Source: Quillaja saponaria (taxonomy: Eukaryota > Streptophyta > Magnoliopsida > Fabales > Quillajaceae). From it: 64,000 nt of DNA. This document shows positions 12,576 to 24,800 of the stretch, piece by piece (within the stretch, counting starts at the first letter, position 1; every line of letters begins with the position of its first letter). The DNA lies in contig CM055607.1 in assembly GCA_029379385.1 (NCBI GenBank), positions 34,965,235 through 35,029,234 of the forward strand, read 5' to 3'. Both the position numbers and the translations under genes were made by a program. The notes under the pieces are model-generated. The model did no database searches, had not been told where the DNA came from, and saw only the letters and a list, made by a program, of their open reading frames with translations.

Positions 12576-13232
12576 GGCATGTAATTTTGAGTCTTGATCT
12601 CACTCTTAATTTCTAAATCTAAATACTGATCTCTCTTCATTTCTAGTTCTCTATTATATTTTGCTCTAACTGTAATTTATGTATGCGAGTTTCATGTGAA
12701 GCTCAGTACTATTTATGTTTTGTCACTGTTGGCTTCTCATCACTATCGGGTTCATTGGTGGCAAAACTTATACTGATGAAAACCCTAGATTATTTCTCTC
12801 TCATGAATTAAAGTACGCCTACCAAAAAAAGGACCTATCAATTAAAGTATATACGTGCGCTAATTATAAGAAAGGTCACATGGTCCTTAGCAGTGGAGAA
12901 AGATTTTTAGGAGCAGCAGCTGACGGCACTTGGTTAACATATATAAACATATTGTACAAGAGTAGCATTACTATTTGCAAAAGCCATGTTCCTGCTGCAT
13001 CAATCAACACAAAAAGTTAAGGCTAGCAGTTGGATTTGAGTAACATATAGTGATATAACTGTACAGAAGCTTCAAAATTAACAGAGCAGTAATTCATGGA
13101 AAGGAAGGCCCAGCCAAGCTGCCACAAAATGAGACATGTATGTTGATTAAGCTTCTACCACTTATATATAAGAACTGCCTTTCCATCTTAAAAAGCCAAA
13201 GTGAACCAGTACTGATGCTCTAAAGTCTAGAG

Positions 13233-16200
13233 CTACTTTGATTCTTCAGTTGGTATATCAAGTGAACCAAGATAAGCATCCCAGTTAATGTCAAGTTCAG
13301 GACTCTGGTGTGCATTTTTCATCATTGTAAGAGCTAATTCCACTGTTTGCTGATTAGGAAGACCAGAGTTTTCCCCATTAGGTTGTAACGTGGGATGGTA
13401 GTCCCTGTCCGGGCAAGGTCTTTTACCATCCTTGGTGTTCTGCATTGTCTGCTGCTGATGGCAAGAAGCCATCTCTTGCATAAATTTTTCATTCTCCTTC
13501 CTGCTTTCCTCAAAGTATGGCTGTATAAAAAGTAAAAGTTGGTAATAAACTAAGGCAAAATAACTCTCCAACAACAGAAATTATTTTGATCTAGCCTACC
13601 TGTCGCTCACCCTCTGACATATTTCTCCATGTTTCAATGGCCAAGTGTAAGACATTTGAGCCACTCAAAATCTCCTGGTGACTAGTCTTCAGTCTAGCAC
13701 ATTCCTTCTTGATGAAAATCTGATATGCAGTTCTTTTTCCCCGTGTAGCACCTCGGCTTCGATGTTTCTTCATTTCCTTGTCCTTTGAGAGTATCTGCCG
13801 AGACAGTTTCAGTTCTGCAGTTCCAGGAGCTCCTTCAACTAGAAAGAAAAAAAAAGGGACTTTTCACATCAATATCTTCAAAATCAATCCATTTATTGCA
13901 GGGGGGAAACAATAAACTGAACTTTAAATTATTACAAATTTACTTATCAGGATTAGTATGACAGCGAGAAAATACTAGCCTCTTCCGATTATGTATAGGA
14001 TCCAAATATTGAGACAGGTTGAGCCCAATGAAAAGGACAATGCAAAACATGAAAAAAATTGTCTATTTGAAAACACAGGAAATGTTCTATAGAAGAGAAA
14101 AAGATTAAATAGAGAAGATGCATGTACTCCCGATCTCCCACTATATTTATTTGAAAAATATCTAGGATTCCATAAACAACTCAAACACAATGCTAGGTTT
14201 CCAGGACATTATTAATGGATAAAAAAAGGGTTAAAGGAGAAACAACTATCAATTGGAGCTTCAAATGGTTGTAAGCTTAGTCACAAAGACTATCCATCCT
14301 GTCTAGAGCAATGATCTTCTTGATATTACCAGTTTTAATAAAAAGTAACAACCATAACCATTTGATTAGGAACAAAGCAAAAGGATGGGTTTCATATTTT
14401 AGTCTTAGATTAGTTTGAGTTTGTCATGAGTCATCCAAGAGACTACTGAATGGTTGGAAATACTGATCTCAACATGGAAGTTATTCAACTAAGTAGATGG
14501 CAAGAACAAAACCAGTCAACGACAAACAAGAGTTTTCCTTGGACGTTTTCTTCTTCTTCTTCACTGGATCATCCTTAGCATCAGCTGACGATTGAGAAGA
14601 ACTAGCTCCAGAGTTCTGCTTTGTTGTTGAGGTGTCCCAAGGGCTTAGCTCACCTGTAAAAGCAATCCTGTAAGGTTAGCATGCATGTAGCCTAAAGAAA
14701 AATGAAAAACTATACAAAGTTGCCTAAGTCTCTCCTTTGTTCCATGCAAGTACGTAAACATAAATCACTATTGTACAAAGCGCCACCAAGAAGAAGAAAC
14801 ATCCACCCATATGTCAAAAGTGTAGTACCAAAACATACTAAATTTCCCCCATTGTCCACACCGCATAGAAAAATTCATCGTGAGGTTTTTGGATCACCTG
14901 TTATGTTGTGCCTAGCTTCTGATTGCTTTGTACGTTCCCTGTAGTGGTGTATTTTCTCAAACTGATAAAGAAGATTTGCATAGAGCTTCTTAAGTTGAGC
15001 AGGTACTTTTACATTGCCACCATCCAATTTTAAGGCAGAGACAACTTCATCCCATTTCTTATCTACGGTAACCTGGAAACATATCATAGAATTCATAACA
15101 TGAGCCAAACTACAAACATAAGTTCATACAATATGTATAACATATATGTATGTATACAATGGGTAAGTATCTAATGGATCCAGACAAGCAACTCCATGAA
15201 ATAGGATATTGTTGTGCTTGGCTGTCTGCATCTAAATAACATTTTAAGCTAGGTTATAGAAGTATTCTCTTTTTCAAATTGATGTTAAGGTAAGTTGAAT
15301 ACGAATACACAAACAGAAACACAATCACATGTGCACGCTGACACACTATCAAAAATGCAAAATTATTTAGATATTCCCTGTACATTATGAAGTACGTTCC
15401 AATCTTATCTCGAACTCCATCAAGAGCATAGAAGACTGAAGAATCTTTGCAAGTGTACCATGTCCACTAGATCCCCAGCCTAGGATGAATAAAATATATA
15501 CAAACACAAACATGAGTGCGTGCTCACACAACCATCCACTCTGAAATGAGCCAAGGCACATATTTGCACACAGCCACACACATCACGCTTCACAATTCTT
15601 AATTCTTGGCTAGCTAGTACTTAACTATTTGAATGGAAGGTTTCAGATGCCTAAATCTATGCAGATCAGGACTAGCAATTTGATTGAGGAAGACACTTGA
15701 CACTCGTGGTGTATTCCATCATATAATTTTGGAATTATTTTATTAAGGGTAAACACACAAAGAAAAGCATGTAAGAAATATATCTATCAGTCAAAGTACC
15801 CAAATGAAGCAACCATTTTAAAAGAGAATCTGCAACAGAACATTAGTATAGTAATGCTTTACAAAAAAGCCAAAACGGCAAAAACAGATACCGGTGACAA
15901 CTTTTTTCCTTTACTAATTGGCACAAGTAGTTATTGAGCGAGATATACCTGATGATATCCTCCTCTTCTGGTCACTTCCATGTAAAACAGAAACAAGTCC
16001 AGTATTGCTTCTCGCACATTAAAACTGTAAACAAAAAATGAGTTGATTAACGAGAAAAATTGACCCCAAATTGGACAAAACATTATACGATGCTAAAATA
16101 TTGCTAGCCCATCAATTTGCAATCAAATTGCATCAGTTCCTTAAAAGTTCCGCATGTATATTTTGCAATCTTTTTAGTGGCAGACCAAACCAAAACCGAA

Positions 16201-16778
16201 ACACATGCATAATCAGAATTTGTAAAACAAAGTAAGTAGCATGGTTGAAGTTGATATTTGATGTTTGAACCCATATCATTTCACAAACTGCTAGATTTAT
16301 GGTCCAAAGTTAAAGATTTCTTTTCTTATCCAGCATTAATTTTTCAGGAACCAAATTTAGTAAAAAAAAAAAAAGTTGAACCCATCACAAAAGGACACGC
16401 CTTTTTTCACATGCACTTTCTTAGCAACCAAACAGAGAATTCCCAAAATCGAATACCACTCAATTCTGCCCTAATCGACCATCATTTCTCACAAATGTTA
16501 ACAGCCAAATGGAAGAGAAAATTACAGAAATGTGAGACAAGAGAAAAACCAAGGGCATGAAATTTTGTAAGATTATGTAACGAGAGAACTCACGCTAGAC
16601 TCAGTCCAGACGACTCAAGCAACTCGCTGAGTTTCCCGTAGAAACTGTCCGAGTCATTCAAGGAGTATTCTTTCTCACCAAACCCAGCAATAACCACATT
16701 TGCTTTGTTGCTAACAGGAAATTGAGAGCCTTCGATTTCGCTCTCTAATGGAACCCTCTGCTGCTTCTCTGTTTGCAT
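13233..16778 (-). CDS. ARID-HMG box protein (HMGB9/10/11/15 class)
   Basis: Six coding exons on the minus strand: 16778-16594, 16024-15949, 15072-14898, 14653-14528, 13838-13600, 13520-13233. They chain in phase to 362 residues, in the range of the shorter Arabidopsis ARID-HMG proteins. The start is the ATG at 16778; the frame upstream of it has only GTG. The ARID domain spans about residues 44-136 (LDLFLFYMEVTRRGGY, then DKKWDEVVSALKL and LYANLLYQFEKIH). A Ser-rich and Lys-rich linker (KKKKK) follows. The single HMG box lies at about 215-285 (GKRTAYQIFIKKECARLK, later SEGERQPYFEESRKENEKF). The acidic-polar C-tail ends PTEESK. Members are nuclear, bind AT-rich DNA through both domains, and some act in pollen gene regulation. 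The exon 4 donor (GTTTGT) is weak but is the only one that keeps frame. Confidence 0.9.
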
Positions 16779-17573
16779 GTTAGAATAAAAAACCACTAAG
16801 CTTGCATCTTACGCCAAACACTGCAACCTCCATTTGAATGTCCAATATGTACAGTCGGCTTCACTGAGTGTGGCTTCAGGGATAATCTGACGGAAGATAG
16901 GACATCCCAGTAAATCAGGATCGTTCATTCTGCCAACTGTACACTTTACAATAAGGATGATGACGATGGCACTCTAATTTTTATTTTTTTTTCCTCTCTA
17001 GAAATGAATAATAAACATAAAATTAATTATTTAACATGTAAGAAGAAAGTAATAATATAAAAATACTCTTAGGATTTATGTAATTTTAAATTTTTTTGCG
17101 ATAGAATGGTATTGAGTGTATATTTAATAAATATATAATATATGATTTAATACATTTTGACCAGAATAAAACAAAATACAGTTATATAAGTAATATATGA
17201 TTTAATACATTTTGTTATTTAAAAGAAATGCAGTAATTTCTACCCAAAAAAAAAAGAAATGCAGTAACATAATTACTTGTTTATCACTTGGTTAATAACA
17301 TTCTAGTAACATAGACATACAAGGAATCGTTAGCTCACGATATTCAATAGAAAATTTTAAATTCAAAATACAGATATTGATCTAGTAGTAAAACAATATA
17401 TGCTTATTTTATTGATTTTTATGGATTCAAATTTTTTATTAAGATACCGTAATAAATAAAATTCTTATAAATTTTATAATTCATCATAAATAATCTGTTT
17501 ATCACTTAATTATAGAAATAAATTTATTGATATATACATAAATTAATTTGAATACCATATATAATCACTAAAC
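16779..17573. other. Upstream region of the ARID-HMG gene
   Basis: This holds the promoter and leader of the minus-strand ARID-HMG gene. It is AT-rich with A and T runs; no specific element is convincing. Confidence 0.4.
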
Positions 17574-18383
17574 CAAGAAAAAAAAACTTCAAAAAATAAT
17601 AAAATAATATTAGTTTAAGAATTAGTTAAGTTGAAATGAATACTTGATTAATATATATTATTTTTTATTTAATAGTTAAATATATCAAAACCAACTAACT
17701 CGCATGCACTTAGACTTTACTGATATATAAATCTACTTGAGGCACAACTAACCAATATGCAAGTTTACACTTTAAGATAAAAGTATTTTTTTTTCCAACC
17801 TTATTTAACAAAAAAAAAAAAAAAAGTAATACTTGTACACATGAAGCATCTAAGTACTATACGATATGTATAATAATAATTTTCTTGTTATCAAAACATG
17901 CAAAAATGTTCATAAGTAAGGTTCCACATTGGATTTAGCTAAACGAATTATTATTTTAAGAAAAAAAATAATATATATTATTTTTTATTTAATAGTTAAA
18001 TATATCAAGAAAAAAAAACTTCAAAAAATAATAAAATAATATTAGTTTAAGAATTAGTTAAGTTGAAATGAATACTTGATTAATATATATTATTTTTTAT
18101 TTAATAGTTAAATATATCAAAACCAACTAACTCGCATGCACTTAGACTTTACTGATATATAAATCTACTTGAGGCACAACTAACCAATATGCAAGTTTAC
18201 ACTTTAAGATAAAAGTATTTTTTTTTCCAACCTTATTTAACAACAAAAAAAAAAAAAGTAATACTTGTACACATGAAGCATCTAAGTAATATACGATATG
18301 TATAATAATAATTTTCTTGTTATCAAAACATGCAAAAATGTTCATAAGTAAGGTTCCACATTGGATGTAGCTAAACGCATTAT
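17574..18383. repeat. Recent direct tandem duplication, period 432 bp
   Basis: A 378-base unit at 17574-17951 is repeated at 18006-18383 with very few differences (for example AGTACTATAC versus AGTAATATAC, and GGATTTAGC versus GGATGTAGC). The 54-base spacer contains a third partial copy of the internal TATTTAATAGTTAAATATATC segment. That suggests the duplication used this short repeat as a junction. No coding content is recognised. Confidence 0.9.
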
Positions 18384-19138
18384 TTATTATTGGATCAAGT
18401 GTAATTATTTATTTTTAATTTAAGATTATACATAAAGATAGATTAAAAAACCTTGTCAAAGAATCAAGGATCCAAGTTTTTTTTTTTTTTTTTTTTTTTT
18501 TCCTTTCAAATATAATTTCATGAATTTTTTTAAAATTTTGTATGGTTAAATTGGGTGATCTTCACTCTAAATTTATGACTAATTTAAATTTTTTTATAAA
18601 TGCTATTTATGTCAAAAGAAAATAAATTTATTTTTCTTCTACCTTTAGAAACTTCTACGTGCTTTGTTTGGGCCGCTAACATTTAAGGACTGGGCCTCAA
18701 CTCCTAGGGCACCGAGTTACTTAAGTTTCTTGTGGAATTCTAAAACGAGTCATCAAATTATCTGTCAAGAATCAAAGGCCACTTCTCATCCACCAAACAA
18801 AGCCCTCCACACGAGTCATCAAATTTGAAGGCCACGCACATACGAAATATCTCCAATTGAATTCTCCGCCCAGCCGGATACACAAAATCAAAGTCTCATT
18901 TCCTTTCACGCAAACTCTACCACCACCTGGATAAGGCTCACTGATTACAACCACCGAGCAAGAACCTTCATGTACTTTCCGAGAAGAAAAATCAGTTTGT
19001 GATGAACAACAATCCAAGTACCAAACGTTGATAGCTAAAAGATTTGCTCAAATTTTTCCGCGTCTGCATGAGTAGGCAAAAATTCAGGTGGTTCTTCAAG
19101 TTTGGGCGCTTCAAGTTTTACGAGCTACAGCTACAACC
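18384..19138. other. Upstream region of the ferroportin gene
   Basis: It contains a T run near 18477-18501 and the likely promoter and leader of the gene starting at 19139. The minus-strand ORF at 18772-19017 shows no family features and is treated as noise. Confidence 0.4.
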
Positions 19139-22100
19139 ATGGCTGTTGGTACCTTCACTATCTCACATTCATTCTCTAACAATTTTTTCAAATTTTCGAT
19201 TCGGCAAGCTTCTTTATCGTCGTTGCCTACCTCTCGAATTCGCTATGTCTTCCCTTCTAGCCGATGGTTGAATTTGAATCATCCGTCTGCTTCTCGTAGG
19301 TATGTTGTTTTTCCTAATTTTTATGTTCTGTTTGGTAGCTGAGAAAATGAGTTGGTTCCTACTTCCGAGTAGGAAAAAGGAAAAATGAACTGCTTATAAT
19401 TAGCTTATCTAGATGTTGTTTGTGTTTCATTTTCCGATATATGTTTTTCGATGCATTTTAATTCTCTGATAATTAATAGAGTATCGTGCATTTCATTTTC
19501 CCAGCTAATGTAAATTCACTTTCAAATTTTGGACTATGACTTGAATGGCATTGATATGCTTTACGTAATGATTAACTCTTGTTGCTGTTGGTTACAGATT
19601 TGACAGTTTTAATTCAAGATGTTCAATAACGAATGCTGATGTACACTTAACCCATGTTGCTACTGAGGATGAGGCTCAGGATGAGTCATCGACCCTTGAA
19701 CCTGATTGTTCGATACCAATAATTAAACTCAACTCTGACATTCTCGAGACTGAGTCTTTGAATCTTCTGACTGAAGACACATATGTAGACAGTCTCTTGA
19801 CAACTTTGCCTGTAAGTAACTTCCTTGATTTGTAGTATTCTTGATTCTCATATGTTCTAATCTTTTTTTCGTCTGCTCACCAGGTATTGTCAGAGGAGGA
19901 GCAACATGCCCTTGCAGCTACTCCAGCCCATCCACGAGGATTATATGGTAAGAGTCTTAACAAGAAATCCAACTGCAGCATTCCAACACGTACTTTTAAT
20001 AACAGTGGTTATTTACACTGAATGATTCTTGAGTTTAATCCACCTGAATCAACTGATTTTCTTTTTGGATGATGATGAAGATGTTACTGGAGTTATTTTT
20101 CTATATAATTTGGTCTGCAGATGTTATGCACCGTGGAATTTTATTTTTTTCATTGCTAAATTGGTGATTGGGATCTCCACTCTCGATATTTCTAAAGCAC
20201 GAACCAATATGAACTAAACATGATGTTAAGCAACAAGTCAAAACATGGATACTCTTTAGCTTAAGTATGAAAATCTTAGGCAGTAGCATCTCGGTGTTAC
20301 AAAGAGAGAAACTAATGGTATATGACTGAGTACCAAAAGGTTCTGTATTTTTCTATATTCATCTGTTGCTATCTTACACCTATTTATACAATATTGAAGG
20401 TCTAACTCAACTATACAAAAATAGAAACAAAGATGTAAGTACACATACTTAAGGAAGATTGTTGATTGACATGTGATTAATATTTGTCATAACCATAGGA
20501 AATCAGTCAACTATTCCATGAATTGCTACACCATCTTAGCTGATTATTGATAATTTTAGCTGATCTGATTCCATTCACACCAGGTACACAGCGATGTCTC
20601 TAGGACATGTAATTCTTATCCAAAAAAGAGTCCTCTAGTTTGTCCCATGCCTCTAACTGGCCTGATAAGTGCCAGCTGTATTTATACGGACTATTTGCAT
20701 GGACATATAATTTTGTGGCTATATTGCATAATAACATCGAGATCTAGTTGTCCTTAGTTACTTGCAATCTTGCTTAACACCTGCTCCTTATCAAGTGATG
20801 CTTTGACAGCATTATTTGACTTTTTACCAATGGCTTTCCTGCATTTCTGAACTTGGGTGCATCTTGCTTGGTGGTGTTTAGTATATCATTTATCATGTAA
20901 ATTAGTTAATGGCAGTGATGTTGGATCATCTAACCAGCTCTTAACCTGAATGACATTTACTGTCAGCTTTCTATGCAAGCTGCGTAGCTGGGAATCTAGT
21001 GGAACAGCTATGGAATTTTGCTTGGCCTTCTGCTATTGCCTTGATACATCCAAGCCTTTTACCAGTCGCAGTGATGGGTTTCTTCACCAAGGTTGAGAGT
21101 GGATACCATTATATAATGAGTATATGAAATGAGAGGAAAGCTTTACCTTCTAACTTCTATATTTAACAGCTTGCAATAATTATTGGAGGCCCTTTGGTTG
21201 GAAAGCTTATGGACCATGTTCCCCGAGTGCCTGCATATAATTGCTTGAACATCATTCAGGTAACTTGTTTAATATGAAATGTGCATTCAACCTGATACTG
21301 TTCAATTGCTTTTAAAAAAGTTTGTTTCTAACTCTTTACCACTATCAGGCAGCCGCTCAGTTGTTGTCTGCAAGAATGATAATCCATGCCCATTCTGTTC
21401 ATCCAACTTCTGCTTCTTCCCTGCTTCTCTGTCCTTGGTTTGTTGTATTAGTTTTAGCTGGGGCCATTGAGAGGCTATGTGGCGTAGCTGTAGGTGTTGC
21501 CAATGAGCGTGATTGGGTTGTGTTGGTAAAGCCATTCTGAGCTTGCTTTGCTCCTTGATATGCATATGTTGCTTATGTCAAAGTCTCTGAAGCATTAATG
21601 TTTCCCCCTTCCTTTTTTTTTTTTTTTCATTCTCTCTCTTTTCTTGTAACAGCTGGCAGGAGTTAACAGGCCAATTGCACTTGCACAAGCAAATGCTGTT
21701 CTTAATCGAATTGATCTCCTATGTGAGGTATATGCAAATTTTAGTTTATTTATTGAGCAGATTACTCTGTGGAATACAAATATTTGCCACTAATTCCAGC
21801 AAAATGCTAGCATCCTAAAATGGAATACAAATATTTGCCACCAATTCCAGCAAAATGATATGTCTGTAAAGTACAGTAATATATCAATTTAAGAAACTCT
21901 CTACTAATGACCATATGTATTACAGATAGCTGGGGCATCAATAGTTGGCATCCTTCTCTCCAAGTTTGATCCGGTAACCTGCTTGAGATTTTGTGCTGGA
22001 TTGATGATGTGCTCATTGCCCTTTGCGGTAATTGCTATGCTTTTCTTCTTGTTCTAAATCTTCTTTGGTTGGAAAACCAATTCATATTTTTTACCTTCAT

Positions 22101-22715
22101 TTTCAATTATAGATTGCTCTCTCATGGTTAACCAACAAACTTTCTACTGGTGTCCTTGACCGTCCCAAATCTTCCCAAACCTGTTGCAGAAATGAAGAAC
22201 ATAGGACTGCATGCTGTCAGTATAGGTATTATTTTACAAATTGATTATTCTTTAATGGCCATCTTGTCATATAATATGTAATAACTCCATCTGATTGATA
22301 ACCAGTTCATAAAGGTGTGGAAGCCATCAAGCTTGGTTGGAAGGAATATATGGAGCAGCCAGTACTTCCAGCTAGCCTAGCCTATGTGGTCCTCTACTTT
22401 AATGTTGTACTTACACCAGGAAGTTTGATGACGGCATTTTTAACACAGCGTGGTATTTCTCATAAACTCTCCTATTTATTTCCGTTTTAGTCTTTAAAGT
22501 TTAAAATACCTCTTCTGATGGAACTATGGGAATTAATATCGGGTAAAACAGAGGCTGCATCTACTGAACGCTGGCAGTAAAATAGTCATAATAGTTAGGA
22601 ATTTGCTGACTTTGACTAGCACTGAAAAAAAGGCTCAGAGAGGAGGATGTACCATCCTGGGTGTGATAAAAACTTCTTTTATTAAGTTGAAAAATGATGA
22701 TTTTGTTTTTTTTTT

Positions 22716-22746
<31 letters not shown>

Positions 22747-23981
22747 GGGGTTGGTTTCCATTTTTCCAATTGTGGAAGGAGTTTTATACCAAGTACAAGA
22801 TATCTTGTGGATGTTGAACAGGTCTACATCCATCTATTATTGGGGCTTTTAGTGGATTATGTGCTTTCATGGGAGTTGCCGCCACATTTGTATCTGCAAC
22901 TCTGGTGAAGCAGTTTGGCATTTTAAAGGTTGGTCTTCAGTTTTGTTCCTAGCATGGTCAAGCATGATAGTCTGTTTTACATGTTCTTTACATTTTCTAT
23001 TTGCCAGGCTGGGGCAGTCGGATTGGTATTTCAGGCTTTACTTCTCTGCATAGCTGTTGCTGTGTATTGGAGTGGATCAATGTTCCAGCAGAGCCCACTT
23101 GTATTCTTCCTCTCTTTGATTGTAAGAGTCATTCTTTGAATTCTTTTTTTAGTTATGATTTTATGTATTTGATTTTATTATTGATGCAAAACCAAATAAG
23201 TTAAAATTAAGTCTGATTTGGTATCTAATAGTATATTGGCAATCAAACTAATGACCTAATCTGCCACGCATAAGTTATGTTGTCTTTTACTTCTGATGGA
23301 GTGGGAGAACCCGATCAGTGTTTCTGATGCCAATCTTCAAATGCTATATAAAAAGGCATTCAAGCATGAATTAGAGTACTGATTCCATGAAAGATTCCGT
23401 AATTCTTTTTTGGTGAGTATATTTCCTGAATTTGGTTGCAATATTTGATCCTTGATAGCATAAATTTTCCCATAAAAGTGAAAGAACAGACCCCAGACGG
23501 ATCTCAAACTGCAATTTTTACTAAATGTATGTTATTGTTACTGGTTACTGAATTTGATGCAACTACTATTAAGCTTTTTTAGGTTGTCTGTTAGTCTTCC
23601 CTGATATACAGTGTATATATAGTTAACTGTCTTGTTTGTCATTTTTCGATATTTGTATAAAGGCTGTTTTACTTCTGTATGCAGGTATTATCAAGGTTAG
23701 GACACATGTCATATGATGTTGTCGGGGCTCAGATTCTTCAGACTGGGATCCCTTCATCCAAAGCAAATCTTATTGGGACAACAGAGGTTTCTGTTGCTAG
23801 TTTGGCAGAGTGTATAATGTTGGGAGTTGCAATAATTGCAAATGATGTTTCACATTTTGGATTTCTTGCAATGCTGTCACTTCTATCAGTGGTTGGTGCA
23901 GCGTGGATGTTCTGCCGATGGTTGTTGAATCCAACTGATGAACAAAGAATTCTCTTCTCTTTTGATCCTCGGTTTTGCTGA
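19139..23981 (+). CDS. IREG3: Plastid ferroportin-like transporter, SLC40A3 (IREG3/MAR1)
   Basis: Thirteen coding exons: 19139-19299, 19598-19811, 19884-19947, 20967-21091, 21170-21259, 21349-21525, 21653-21727, 21926-22027, 22113-22215, 22306-22452, 22822-22928, 23008-23121, 23685-23981. They join in phase to 591 residues, close to the roughly 600 of Arabidopsis IREG3. The first about 65 residues are Ser/Arg-rich and almost lack acidic residues, as expected of a plastid transit peptide. An acidic stretch follows, then the ferroportin core: [20 protein letters not shown], a [13 protein letters not shown] loop, and repeated hydrophobic helices through [20 protein letters not shown] near the C-terminus. 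Family members sit in the plastid envelope and are implicated in iron homeostasis and aminoglycoside uptake. The exon 9 donor (GTCAGT at 22216) was chosen by frame; a nearby GTATTA donor would give an early stop. Symbol is by similarity. Confidence 0.93.
21770..21857 (+). repeat. Short tandem duplication in ferroportin intron 7
   Basis: A 37-base segment beginning TGGAATACAAATATTTGCCA occurs at 21770-21806 and 21821-21857 (period 51) with one difference. Confidence 0.85.
22706..22750 (+). repeat. T20-G25 homopolymer junction in ferroportin intron 10
   Basis: A run of 20 T is followed directly by 25 G on the coding strand, inside the intron between exons ending at 22452 and starting at 22822. 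An uninterrupted G25 can form a G-quadruplex in DNA or in the pre-mRNA. It is also a classic place for sequencing or assembly length errors. Confidence 0.9.
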
Positions 23982-24800
23982 TTTATGTAAGTATCCCATG
24001 TCAGTTAATTAGCTTAATCATAGTTCTTGAATTGCATGACGTGTCTTAATTGCTAAAGATATGTTTGAGAAACTAATGACCTCATATTTGGTTGGTATCT
24101 TAATCACTTCTAAAAATGTGGGTGCTATATAAGTTTTGGGTTTTCATCCTGGGTTTGCTTTTCGTGGTACTTGGTTCAATATATTCACTCTTTCAAAATG
24201 CGTCAAAATTCTGTAATTGGATATACGGTTCTGTTGGTCTTCTGGAGGCAAGAGTTGCACTCTAAATGAGTCTTCCATGAATTGTTATGCACTTCCAATT
24301 AAGAATTAAGAGTCCGAAACTGTTTGAACCCAAGATGCAAGTCACTAAACCTAATAAACAATCAACAGGTGAAGTAAAACTCCTATATTCTCAAGTAATT
24401 AGGTTGAGACATCAATTAACTGATTCCACAGAAAGTATTTAATTTATTTTTATTTGGCTCTCTCTAATAATTGTTACAATCTGTTCTCTAATCATACTTC
24501 GTCTGCTGTTATTTGCAGTTACTCTGCTACTTTCACTGGTGCAAAGGCTATTTAACATTGAGAAGAGCCAGCATATGTTATATGCTTAACAGTGTGGGTA
24601 AATTATCTTATTAGCATGAGGCGGGTTTTGTTCTTATTTTCCTACTGTTTGTATAAATATATGGATTTACCTGTGAAATGTGTAACATGCCTTTGTACCA
24701 TATGTCAGGTATATTACAAATTAAATTAGGTTCCAACCTGTATATACATTTTGTAACGCATTTGTTAATTCAATTTTTCTTTTTTGGCAGCTAAACTGAA
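23982..24800 (+). other. 3' untranslated region of the ferroportin gene, with probable intron
   Basis: A consensus donor (GTAAGT) at 23987, five bases after the stop, pairs with a good acceptor (TTTGCAG) ending at 24518, suggesting an intron entirely in the 3' UTR. Transcript end is not determined; AT-rich sequence near 24700-24850 is suitable for polyadenylation. Confidence 0.45.

Noticed and set aside
22561..22908. ORFs with poly-Gly/Phe or poly-Pro/Lys
   Set aside because: They read through the T20G25 intron tract.
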